A stretch of 24,160 nt of DNA from a virus: the IMG/VR virus record IMGVR_UViG_3300042402_001205, positions 1-24,160 of that record. One strand, 5' to 3'. Below, in pieces: positions 5,797-11,668 of this stretch. Position 1 is the stretch's first letter; the number at the start of each line of letters is the position of its first letter. The translations under genes and the position numbers were made by a program. The notes under the pieces were generated by a model that was not told the origin of the DNA, ran no database searches, and saw nothing but the letters and a program-made list of their open reading frames with translations.

Positions 5797-6476
5797 TGTT
5801 CAAACATGTTGATGTGACGCTCCCTGAACTTGAAAGGGAGACTATAGATGGTGTTCGTTATTATAAAGTTCCTGACGAAGAAGAACTTGTACGACTGGTC
5901 TCCATCACTTCGGTGACCAGTCATTTTAATAAAGAAATCTTTATTAAGTGGCGTAAAAAAGTTGGTGAAGAAGAAGCAGAGCGTGTCACAAAAGCGGCAA
6001 CAAGTCGTGGAACTGATATGCACCTTCTTGTGGAACATCATCTCAAAAATGAAGAACTACCAGAAGTTCAACCAATCTCTGATTTTCTTTTTAAGATTGC
6101 AAAAACTGATTTAAATCGTATAAATAATATTTACGCCCTTGAAGGGTCCCTATATAGTAAGCAACTAGGCATTGCTGGGACAGTTGATTGTATTGCCGAA
6201 TATGACGGCGAGTTAGCGATAATCGACTTTAAGACTTCTAAAAAACCAAAACCACGCGAGTGGATTGAACATTATTTTGTTCAGTGTATGGCATATGGTT
6301 GTATGCTCTACGAACTGACTGGTATTTCAGTCAAAAAACTTGTAATCATTATGGCTTGTGAAAATGGAGAATGCGTCGTCTATGAAGAACGAGACAAATC
6401 AAAATACATCAAACTTCTCACAGAATACATTAGAAAGTTTGTTAGAGATAAACTGGAACTCTATGGAACCAAATAA
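5796..6476 (+). CDS. PD-(D/E)XK exonuclease, RecB/MGME1-like
   Basis: A 226-aa nuclease. The active-site residues are visible in order: an R-G-T-D-M-H stretch at 71-76 (Cas4/RecB-type histidine), E116 in A-L-E-G, D131 in G-T-V-D, and D144-F-K146-T-S, with Q-C-M-A-Y-G downstream. This is the pattern of MGME1-type single-strand exonucleases and of the RecB nuclease family. In the phage it probably degrades or processes DNA ends in recombination or recycles host DNA. It is coupled to phoH upstream (1 nt) and overlaps gp33 downstream by 14 nt. Homologues at this place are common in cyanophages. Confidence 0.85.
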   Translation: MFKHVDVTLPELERETIDGVRYYKVPDEEELVRLVSITSVTSHFNKEIFIKWRKKVGEEEAERVTKAATSRGTDMHLLVEHHLKNEELPEVQPISDFLFKIAKTDLNRINNIYALEGSLYSKQLGIAGTVDCIAEYDGELAIIDFKTSKKPKPREWIEHYFVQCMAYGCMLYELTGISVKKLVIIMACENGECVVYEERDKSKYIKLLTEYIRKFVRDKLELYGTK

Positions 6477-6723
6477 AGAATTAGAACAGGCAATAGAAAG
6501 TAAATTTTTAACCCCTTCCAAGTTTGCTCTTGAGATTGAGAAAATTGTTGCTGAAGAAAATCTGAATTATATTGATGCTATTTGTCACTATTGCGAAGTC
6601 AATAGTCTTGAGGTAGAATCAGTTACGAAACTCATTTCAAAACCTTTAAAAGAAAGACTCAAGTGGGATGCCACTCGTCTTAACTTTATGAAGAAAACAT
6701 CAAGAGCAAGATTGCCTTTATGA
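6463..6723 (+). CDS. gp33: Late-transcription co-activator gp33
   Basis: An 86-aa protein read from ATG 6463. An in-frame ATG at 6358 lies within the exonuclease gene and would add a low-complexity Asn/Glu-rich stretch, so it is not used. The core L-T-P-S-K-F-A-L-E-I-E-K-I-V, then Y-I-D-A-I-C-H-Y-C and K-P-L-K-E-R-L, resembles cyanophage gp33. The C-terminus (R-A-R-L-P-L) could be the clamp-binding tail. In T4, gp33 sits on RNA polymerase and links it to the gp45 clamp and the gp55 sigma, switching on late promoters such as the CTAAATA sites found here. It overlaps the exonuclease by 14 nt and gp59 by 4 nt. The small size makes the call less than certain. Confidence 0.75.
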   Translation: MEPNKELEQAIESKFLTPSKFALEIEKIVAEENLNYIDAICHYCEVNSLEVESVTKLISKPLKERLKWDATRLNFMKKTSRARLPL

Positions 6724-7313
6724 TCGTGACACCCTTTGAAACTTATCAACATTATTTGTCACTTAAAAATCATTTCACAAACCCAAAATACGATTTCTTT
6801 AAATATGGTGCGAAGACCCGTGCCAGTATGACATCCTTCAACAAACGCAAGGACAAATACTGGTTCGAGAAGACAAGTCGCAAATATTCTGATAAAGAAG
6901 TCGTAGATTTCTTAGTATCAAACTTTGTAGAAGCAGACAACCCGAGTAATTTATGGATTGGTTCTTTAATAAACGAAGGAGAAAGAACATATCAAGAATG
7001 GATGAGACGACAGCAGAGTTTGACTTACTTGTTCAAAGAGCAAAGCAACGAATTGTTCTCGGAAACAAAATTAGAGGATGCGTTGAATTGTTCCAAAGGA
7101 CATCCACCCGTTCTAAAAAAATTCCTGAGCGGGAAGATTAGCCTTGAAACACTGGTCATATATGATAAAATATTCCTGTTCGGGAAGACGTTTGATGAAA
7201 AACTTTTGGACCCAGTGTGGGAGTGTGTTTCTCTTAAAATTAAAAAATATTCACCATTTCTTCAAATAGATATTTTTAACTATAAAAAAATTCTTAGAGA
7301 AATAATTTCATAG
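6720..7313 (+). CDS. gp59: Replicative helicase loader gp59 with recoded C-terminus
   Basis: A 197-aa protein resembling T4 gp59. The N-terminus has T-P-F-E-T-Y-x-x-Y-L-S-L-K-N-H-F and Y-D-F-F-K-Y-G-A-K-T-R-A-S, then the basic R-K-D-K-Y-W-F-E-K motif used to bind fork DNA. The protein loads the gp41 helicase onto gp32-coated ssDNA, so it acts with the nearby gp32. The ATG overlaps the gp33 stop (ATGA). The 3' end is unusual. From about 7230 the DNA becomes very AT-rich, and the last 14 coding residues (nt 7266-7307) are nearly repeated by a fragment at 7701-7742 downstream. The present stop therefore belongs to an insertion that supplies a replacement C-terminus. The protein should still be functional. 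Confidence 0.85.
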   Translation: MIVTPFETYQHYLSLKNHFTNPKYDFFKYGAKTRASMTSFNKRKDKYWFEKTSRKYSDKEVVDFLVSNFVEADNPSNLWIGSLINEGERTYQEWMRRQQSLTYLFKEQSNELFSETKLEDALNCSKGHPPVLKKFLSGKISLETLVIYDKIFLFGKTFDEKLLDPVWECVSLKIKKYSPFLQIDIFNYKKILREIIS

Positions 7314-7333
7314 AGTGCGGGCAGCAAAGTCGG

Positions 7334-7383
7334 GTAGGGGTATTTGACTTGCGTAAGTCCCGCCTAAATAATATTACCCCTAC
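7334..7383 (+). promoter_or_regulatory. Hairpin enclosing a late promoter, upstream of the inserted ORF
   Basis: GTAGGGGTA (7334-7342) and TACCCCTAC (7375-7383) are perfect 9-base inverted repeats around a 32-nt loop. The loop contains a smaller hairpin, GACTT-GCGT-AAGTC (7346-7359), and the late promoter CTAAATA. The right arm ends 9 nt before the ATG at 7393, where it could block ribosome entry. A further GCGGG (7317-7321)/CCCGC (7359-7363) pairing crosses the 9-bp stem. AAGTC also occurs at 7327-7331, so alternative folds are possible. Transcripts reading through from gp59 would hold both arms; those from the internal late promoter would lose the left one. Confidence 0.6.
7364..7370 (+). 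promoter_or_regulatory. Late promoter CTAAATA inside a hairpin loop
   Basis: Exact CTAAATA, with 22 nt between it and ATG 7393. By analogy with T4 late promoters, transcription would begin a few bases downstream, at about 7376, within the right arm of the 7334-7383 hairpin. Confidence 0.6.
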
Positions 7384-7392
7384 TAAAAGAAT

Positions 7393-7698
7393 ATGTTAAA
7401 TGTATCGAGTATTAATCTTGCTCTTAATATTGATGGTCCTGATTTTATAGAAGATATAAAGGACGAAAATTGGGAAAATTTTCCATCTAGAGAGGTTCAA
7501 AAAGAACAATCTAGAAAAAAGTGGAGAGATAAAAATCCAGATTATGAAAAGAAGAGATGGGCAAAAGGTTTGACTGAGGAGCAAGTTTTAGCTAGACGAG
7601 CTAGGGAGAAAAAGAGATATTGGGAAAATCAAAAAGATAGGGAAAACCGTAAGGAACGGGCAAGAGAAAGAAAAAGAGCATTAAAGAATAATTCATAA
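7393..7698 (+). CDS. Inserted small basic ORF, possibly a degenerate HNH endonuclease (101 aa)
   Basis: The N-terminal about 35 residues are acidic. The rest is very basic and repeats a motif of the type R-K-K-W-R-D-K-N-P, K-K-R-Y-W-E-N-Q-K-D and R-E-R-K-R. Such K/R/E/N-rich repeats with W or Y are typical of the DNA-binding N-terminal part of phage HNH homing endonucleases. No H-N-H or GIY-YIG catalytic motif is present, so it may be a truncated endonuclease or a DNA-binding remnant. It sits inside the insertion that has displaced the end of gp59. Codons are AT-rich. There is no clear Shine-Dalgarno. Its own late promoter and hairpin lie immediately upstream. Function not established. Confidence 0.6.
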   Translation: MLNVSSINLALNIDGPDFIEDIKDENWENFPSREVQKEQSRKKWRDKNPDYEKKRWAKGLTEEQVLARRAREKKRYWENQKDRENRKERARERKRALKNNS

Positions 7699-7700
7699 AT

Positions 7701-7751
7701 ATTGACGTATTCCAGTACAAGAAGATTTTAAGGGAAATCATAGATGAGTAA
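7701..7751 (+). pseudogene. gp59: Displaced original 3' end of gp59
   Basis: Reading ATT 7701 onward gives I-D-V-F-Q-Y-K-K-I-L-R-E-I-I-D-E then TAA at 7749-7751. The current gp59 C-terminus (nt 7266-7307) reads I-D-I-F-N-Y-K-K-I-L-R-E-I-I: 12 of 14 residues are identical, but only about 27 of 42 bases, and most differences are in third positions. The fragment ends across the start of the next gene, an 8-nt overlap as is usual between phage genes, so this is where gp59 originally ended. It has no start codon. It probably persists because AAGGGA (7730-7735) serves as ribosome site for the ATG at 7744. Confidence 0.85.
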
Positions 7752-8076
7752 CTTTTTTGACTCCGATATTATTCAAGATGAACTGAAAGAAATCAATAAG
7801 TTACAAGAGGAGATATACGGAAGTATTCTCACTTTTGGTATGATGCCCCGTGAGACCAAACTGGAACACATTGAAAAGTTAGAACTCTTGCTAGAAAAGC
7901 AGAGAGTGATGTATACTAGACTGTCTCTTTCAGATGATCCACAAGCGGTTGAGATGAAAGAGAACCTACGCAAATCAGTCGCATTGATGGGTTTTCCACC
8001 AGAGACTGATATGCAAGTACTGTTCAGTAGTATGAATAAGACCATTGAATCCCTCAAACAATTCATTGACAGGTGA
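7744..8076 (+). CDS. DUF1825 family protein (110 aa)
   Basis: This matches the cyanobacterial DUF1825 family in order: F-F-D-S-x-I-I-Q-x-E-x-x-x-I-x-x-L-Q-E-x-I-Y near the N-terminus, then K-L-E-H-I-x-x-L-E-x-L-L-E-K-Q-x-V-M-Y-T-R-L-S-L-S-D-D-P in the centre, and G-F-P-P-x-x-D-M toward the end. The protein is small, helical and soluble. The family is found in nearly all cyanobacteria and in many of their phages, and its function is unknown. The place between gp59 and gp32 suggests a role near replication, which is inference only. The ribosome site lies within the gp59 remnant. The gp32 promoter overlaps its last codons. Confidence 0.9.
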   Translation: MSNFFDSDIIQDELKEINKLQEEIYGSILTFGMMPRETKLEHIEKLELLLEKQRVMYTRLSLSDDPQAVEMKENLRKSVALMGFPPETDMQVLFSSMNKTIESLKQFIDR

Positions 8077-8094
8077 TTCAATCTTCGCTATAAT
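8066..8094 (+). promoter_or_regulatory. Perfect sigma70 promoter for gene 32
   Basis: TTGACA (8066-8071), exactly 17 nt, TATAAT (8089-8094): the full consensus for bacterial housekeeping sigma. It begins within the end of the DUF1825 gene and would start transcription near 8100, giving a leader of about 39 nt before the gp32 ATG. A GAGG (8126-8129) serves as Shine-Dalgarno. It explains high and early gp32 expression. Confidence 0.88.
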
Positions 8095-8138
8095 ATCCAA
8101 GTAAATCCCCCGAATCCAAACTATCCGAGGTAATCCAA

Positions 8139-9062
8139 ATGTCTTTTGCTGACCTTAAGAAGCAATCTAAATTGGGCTCTCTGACCGCTAAACTGGTCAA
8201 AGAAGTTGAAAAAATGAATACTGGTAGCGGTTCTAGTGATGACCGCATCTGGAAACTGGATGTAGATAAGAGCGGCAATGGTTATGCCGTAATCCGTTTC
8301 CTCCCTGCTCCGAACGGTGAGGACCTTCCGTTCGTGAAACTCTACAGTCACGCATTCCAAGGTCCTGGTGGTTGGTATATTGAGAACTCTCTGACTACTC
8401 TGGGTCAGAAGGATCCAGTGTCTGAGTACAACTCTGAACTGTGGAACAATGGTACTGATGCTGGTAAGGAACTGGCACGTAAGCAGAAGCGCAAACTGAC
8501 TTATGTGAGCAACATTTACGTTGTGAAAGATCCTGCCAACCCTGCGAACGAAGGTAAGGTCTTCCTGTTCAAGTTCGGTAAAAAGATCTTCGACAAACTG
8601 ACTGCTGCGATGCAACCCGAGTTTGAAGATGAGGAAGCAATCGATCCGTTTGACTTCTGGCAAGGTGCCAACTTCAAACTGAAGGCGAAGAACGTTGCTG
8701 GTTATCGTAACTATGATTCTAGTGAGTTTGCTGCTGCTGCTCCTCTGCTGGACGATGATGATGCAATGGAAGCAGTGTGGAAGAAGCAGTATTCGCTTGC
8801 CGAACTCGTTGCTGCCGACCAATTCAAGACCTATGATGAACTGAAGAAGCGTCTTGACTATGTGCTTGGTTCCAAAGGTACTCCTCGTTATCAGGACCCC
8901 GAAGATCTTGATGAGGACAACACCCGTGGTTCGACCCGCGAACTAACTGAGGATCTTCGTACTGAACTCAACAATCTTCAACCCACCCGTCGTGCTGCTG
9001 CGGTTGAAGAAGATGAGGATGATGATGCTCTGTCCTACTTCGCCCGTCTTGCCGAAGACTGA
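8139..9062 (+). CDS. gp32: Single-stranded DNA-binding protein gp32
   Basis: A 307-aa protein, close to T4 gp32 (301 aa). It has a basic N-terminal region for cooperative self-contact (residues about 1-25). The OB-fold core has G-x-A-V-I-R-F-L-P near residues 48-56, then V-V-K-D-P-A-N-P-A-N-E-G-K-V-F and F-W-Q-G-A-N-F-K-L-K. The C-terminal tail is strongly acidic (E-E-D-E-D-D-D) and would recruit polymerase, gp59 and other partners. There are no cysteines at all: the T4 zinc-binding C-P-V-C is replaced by D-P-V-S starting at residue 92, so the zinc site is lost. Codon use is visibly more GC-rich (many CTG, GCT, AAG) than its neighbours, as for a very highly expressed protein. Promoter at 8066 and terminator at 9069. 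Confidence 0.95.
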   Translation: MSFADLKKQSKLGSLTAKLVKEVEKMNTGSGSSDDRIWKLDVDKSGNGYAVIRFLPAPNGEDLPFVKLYSHAFQGPGGWYIENSLTTLGQKDPVSEYNSELWNNGTDAGKELARKQKRKLTYVSNIYVVKDPANPANEGKVFLFKFGKKIFDKLTAAMQPEFEDEEAIDPFDFWQGANFKLKAKNVAGYRNYDSSEFAAAAPLLDDDDAMEAVWKKQYSLAELVAADQFKTYDELKKRLDYVLGSKGTPRYQDPEDLDEDNTRGSTRELTEDLRTELNNLQPTRRAAAVEEDEDDDALSYFARLAED

Positions 9063-9068
9063 TACACT

Positions 9069-9090
9069 GGGGGCATATGCCCCCTTTTTT
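9069..9090 (+). terminator. Rho-independent terminator after gp32
   Basis: GGGGGCATATGCCCCC (9069-9084), a self-complementary stem, followed by six T's (9085-9090). It ends transcription from the gp32 promoter and separates it from the convergent minus-strand tail operon, whose last stop codon (9089-9091) lies in the T-run. Confidence 0.92.
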
Positions 9091-9745
9091 ATGGTGACTT
9101 GATTCTAGTATTAGATGCCTTAATTAACTTAGAATCAATAAATTGAGATGATTCTGTATATGTCATAATCTTTCTAATATCAGTTAAGAAACTTGGTAAG
9201 TATTCTGATTTTAATACATAAATGTTTCTTTTTGCCTCATTCTTACGAACTTCATATTCATAATTATTAATTGCTACAACAACTTTAGATTGTTGTAAAT
9301 TTTGAACTTTATTCGCTGGGTCTGGAATTGTAAAGTTAGCATCAACAACTTTTCCAGCAGGGAGAATTAATCTTCCATTAGGATCTCTGACTTCTATTGT
9401 TTCATAAAATTTAGTGTCATTGAGATTATCTCCATATTTTTCATAACTGTAATTGTACAAATCATAGTTTGAGAGTGGCCACTCATCTCTTACATTAACT
9501 ATCCCAGCACTGATGAGTACAACCCAGTCAAATTCTGACTTTCCATATAGTGCCTCTGCAACTGTATCAGGTCTTGCACCATCAGAAATGGTATATTTGT
9601 TGAATATTGTAAAAACTTTCTGTAAGTCGTCTCTGATTTTTACTCTTCTAAAGATATTTTTTGCCCTTACATAATCTAATGAAGAGTTTCTATCCGAGAA
9701 TGGTGATTGATATTCTAAATCTGGTAGTTCTCTAAAGTATGCCAT
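9089..9745 (-). CDS. gp53: Baseplate wedge subunit gp53
   Basis: A 218-aa protein, a little longer than T4 gp53 (196 aa). The N-terminus (M-A-Y-F-R-E-L-P-x-L-E-Y) and the central Y-G-x-S-E-F-D-W-V-V-L-I-S-A-G-I-V-N-V-R-D-E-W-P-L are the family signature (the LysM-like W-V-V-L-x-x-N region of gp53). In T4 it joins the wedge complex and lets wedges assemble into the hexagonal baseplate around the hub. Last gene of the minus-strand group; its ATG lies 1 nt beyond the gp48 stop. Its own stop is in the T-run of the gp32 terminator on the opposite strand. Confidence 0.88.
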   Translation of the reverse strand: MAYFRELPDLEYQSPFSDRNSSLDYVRAKNIFRRVKIRDDLQKVFTIFNKYTISDGARPDTVAEALYGKSEFDWVVLISAGIVNVRDEWPLSNYDLYNYSYEKYGDNLNDTKFYETIEVRDPNGRLILPAGKVVDANFTIPDPANKVQNLQQSKVVVAINNYEYEVRKNEAKRNIYVLKSEYLPSFLTDIRKIMTYTESSQFIDSKLIKASNTRIKSP

Positions 9746-9746
9746 C

Positions 9747-10769
9747 TTAGTATCCTACTCCATCTTTTCCTTCTTTTGTATCATAATCTTCAGCATAAAT
9801 TGGTGTAAGTTCGCTCATATTAAGTGTTAATTGCATATGAACTGGTGTTGAATCACCATATGTTGCATAAGTTCCAGATCCTGTATAATTAACTGACATC
9901 CCAGTTAATGCCATTGGTTTGAACTGGTTCAAAAATGCATGTGGTTTTTGACCTGTCATGTAAGTTAATTGGAATACACTTGGAGACCCAATAAAGAATC
10001 CACCACCTGGTTGAGCCTGAGCACCTTTTCTTGCAGACATGTAGGATTTAAATATTCTTATTATATTTTTTACTTCATCCGATTCCTTTTTAGACCTTGG
10101 AACTAAGTCCCAACTAAATCCAAAAGATCTTTGAGCCACACTGTTAAATAAGAGTTGGCTATTTGGGTTTAATGTTGCACCAAGTGCTCTATTAATTAGT
10201 CCCTGGGCGTTAGCATTTCCTGTTATCGCTGCGGCTGCTTTAGCAGACATTGATGCCATAAATGCCTTTCCTCCTTCTGCAGATAGTGCTAAAGCAGATC
10301 CAGAACCAGCAAGATTTTTAGCCATGTCACCAAAAGCACCTGGAAGATTTCCCCCAGCAGATTGTCCCAAAAATTGATTGAATGCTCCAATCAAAGTAGC
10401 ATCAAATGGATTTACGTTACTATTTGACCAGTCTGCATTATTGGTATCTCCAACACCTTCTGGAATAGGTAAAATAATTCGACTAAGTACTTTTTGCTTG
10501 TTTTTTGCTAGAGTTTGATCTGTTGTAACTAATGCTAAAGACTCGGCACCTTGTCTTTGTAATCCACCAGGAACAAAATCAATAACTTCTATTAATAAGT
10601 AGTCATCACCATCATCAATTCTATCAAATGGATATCTATATGCTGTCTTCTTATTGGATTTTTGAGCTTGCTGTTTATCTGGCTTAGCTGGGGCAGATGA
10701 CCCAGCAGAAGAAGATGGTGGGTTACTTGTTGTTGAGCTTCGTTGGACTTCCCAGGGCTTAACTACCAT
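9747..10769 (-). CDS. gp48: Baseplate tail-tube-associated protein gp48-like
   Basis: A 340-aa protein. The N-terminal 45 residues are Ser/Pro/Gln-rich and likely disordered. A Y-R-Y-P-F-D-R-I segment follows, then a Gly/Ala-rich middle (residues about 130-210). The C-terminal domain has P-H-A-F-L-N-Q-F-K-P-M-A-L-T-G-M-S-V-N-Y-T-G-S-G-T-Y and M-Q-L-T-L-N-M-S-E-L-T-P-I-Y. This C-terminal tube-like fold is what I associate with gp48, which caps the hub and starts tube polymerisation together with gp54. The T4 protein is 364 aa, similar in size. gp54 is a paralogous alternative, but the tube-fold gene at 11669 fits gp54 better. Confidence 0.72.
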   Translation of the reverse strand: MVVKPWEVQRSSTTSNPPSSSAGSSAPAKPDKQQAQKSNKKTAYRYPFDRIDDGDDYLLIEVIDFVPGGLQRQGAESLALVTTDQTLAKNKQKVLSRIILPIPEGVGDTNNADWSNSNVNPFDATLIGAFNQFLGQSAGGNLPGAFGDMAKNLAGSGSALALSAEGGKAFMASMSAKAAAAITGNANAQGLINRALGATLNPNSQLLFNSVAQRSFGFSWDLVPRSKKESDEVKNIIRIFKSYMSARKGAQAQPGGGFFIGSPSVFQLTYMTGQKPHAFLNQFKPMALTGMSVNYTGSGTYATYGDSTPVHMQLTLNMSELTPIYAEDYDTKEGKDGVGY

Positions 10770-10783
10770 TTATCTTTTTCTAA

Positions 10784-11194
10784 CTATTTAGATCGTATTT
10801 TTCCAAAAGGTATCTTTCGTACATCAGTTATTTCTTCATCTAGAATATTATACACACCACCAATGATTTCTTTCCAGGTATATTGCCTTCCATCATTCCA
10901 GTGAAAATTAAATCCTTTGAATCCCCATTTTAAAACTTCAGTTACTGCAACCAAAGGATATTCATCATAAGTAATTCCAGATGTTTTTGGCGAATAAACA
11001 AAAGTATAGTATTTACCTACTTGTGGTGCAGTGCTTGACTCAGATAAAAGTCCCATGAGTTCCTGCATCAAATCATCAGGGTCTTCAGTGCCATTAATAC
11101 TTTCTACAAGTGGCAAAACCCTATTTTTGACTGCTTTATTTTGTTGAAGTTTTTGTTGCTTCTCTTGTTTGTCTTTAAGAGTTTTTCTCGGCAT
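10784..11194 (-). CDS. Conserved hypothetical protein (136 aa) between gp4 and gp48
   Basis: The N-terminal 30 residues are basic and glutamine-rich (K-D-K-Q-E-K-Q-Q-K-L-Q-Q). Then come an acidic helix (D-P-D-D-L-M-Q-E-L-M-G-L-L) and a beta domain with aromatic residues (V-G-K-Y-Y-T-F-V-Y, W-G-F-K-G-F-N-F-H-W, Y-T-W-K-E-I). The latter part looks like a small barrel typical of phage structural or assembly proteins. It overlaps the gp4 stop by one base, so it is translated with gp4. I do not recognise a T4 equivalent. Position suggests a head or baseplate assembly role. Confidence 0.55.
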   Translation of the reverse strand: MPRKTLKDKQEKQQKLQQNKAVKNRVLPLVESINGTEDPDDLMQELMGLLSESSTAPQVGKYYTFVYSPKTSGITYDEYPLVAVTEVLKWGFKGFNFHWNDGRQYTWKEIIGGVYNILDEEITDVRKIPFGKIRSK

Positions 11195-11631
11195 TATTTA
11201 ATACCTAACTCATCTTCTGTTATAATTTTAAAACTCCACCCACGGTCAGCACAGAATTCTTTTGCAGCAGCCCACTTTGATTGATTTTTTGCATACTCAT
11301 ATGCTTCACGGATGTATGTTTTAGTTTGTCTGCCTGGATTTTGTGGGGGAATAGTCTGTCTTTTGGGTTTTATTTCAATCAAATATTTTTTAATAACATT
11401 ATTTGATTCTTTTACTTTAATATAAAAATCTGGAAAATATCTATGAATGCGGCGGTCAATTGGGGAACGATATGGAAGGGCAATTTCTTCACTTCCCCAC
11501 TCTAAAATATTTTCATTGAGATCGCAGTATTTCATAAATTTTCTTTCCCAGAGGGAACGATAAATGATATTTGTTGGATCTCCTTTGTATTTTTCAGGAT
11601 AAGATGGTTGATATTTTCCCTTATAAGACAT
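11194..11631 (-). CDS. gp4: Head completion protein gp4 (PD-(D/E)XK fold)
   Basis: A 145-aa protein, near the T4 size of 150. It begins S-Y-K-G-K-Y-x-P, followed by I-I-Y-R-S-L-W-E29-R-K-F-M. The nuclease-type residues are P67-D68 (R-Y-F-P-D-F-Y-I) and E86-I-K88 (L-I-E-I-K-P-K), as in TnsA-type PD-(D/E)XK enzymes. T4 gp4 (also called gp50) is needed to complete filled heads before tails attach; the fold suggests it may trim the packaged DNA end. First gene of the minus-strand group, 29 nt downstream of a CTAAATA motif on that strand. Confidence 0.88.
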   Translation of the reverse strand: MSYKGKYQPSYPEKYKGDPTNIIYRSLWERKFMKYCDLNENILEWGSEEIALPYRSPIDRRIHRYFPDFYIKVKESNNVIKKYLIEIKPKRQTIPPQNPGRQTKTYIREAYEYAKNQSKWAAAKEFCADRGWSFKIITEDELGIK

Positions 11632-11638
11632 CTAAATA
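11632..11638 (+). promoter_or_regulatory. Late promoter (plus strand) for the tail module
   Basis: CTAAATA immediately after the gp4 start codon region, with 30 nt between it and the GTG start at 11669. It pairs with a CTAAATA on the opposite strand at 11661-11667 and would drive the tail genes rightward. Confidence 0.65.
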
Positions 11639-11660
11639 ACTAAAAGACTCATAATATAGG

Positions 11661-11667
11661 TATTTAG
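11661..11667 (-). promoter_or_regulatory. Late promoter (minus strand) for the gp4-gp53 operon
   Basis: The plus strand reads TATTTAG, so the minus strand carries CTAAATA, with 29 nt between it and the gp4 ATG (11631). It faces the plus-strand CTAAATA at 11632-11638. The two late promoters are divergent and interlocked in a 36-bp region. Confidence 0.65.
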
Positions 11668-11668
11668 A

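Noticed and set aside
5631-6041. 136-aa minus-strand open frame across phoH and the exonuclease
   Set aside because: Antisense to two well-supported genes, with unlikely composition.
6358-6462. N-terminal extension of gp33
   Set aside because: Its Asn/Glu-rich sequence lies wholly within the exonuclease gene in another frame and is unlike gp33; ATG 6463 gives the expected small protein.
7311-7700. Group I intron in gp59
   Set aside because: The non-coding part is only about 80 nt and no P3-P7 core is seen. The upstream exon already ends with a full C-terminus, so splicing is not needed.
7694-7701. CATAAATA before the DUF1825 gene as a late promoter
   Set aside because: It lies 42 nt before the start, spans the inserted ORF's stop and the junction, and could be a by-product of the insertion. 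Not listed as a feature.
8121-8822. 233-aa open frame on the minus strand across gp32
   Set aside because: It is antisense to a certain gene. The length is explained by the GC-rich, biased codons of gp32, and the product has no recognisable domain.
9069-9090. Bidirectional terminator serving gp53 as well
   Set aside because: In the minus direction the stem is followed by mixed sequence, not a T-run, so only the plus-strand function is supported.
10785-10791. Minus-strand CTAAATA before gp48
   Set aside because: Only 15 nt before the gp48 ATG, which leaves almost no leader, and it overlaps the stop codon of the 136-aa gene. It may be chance in AT-rich DNA.
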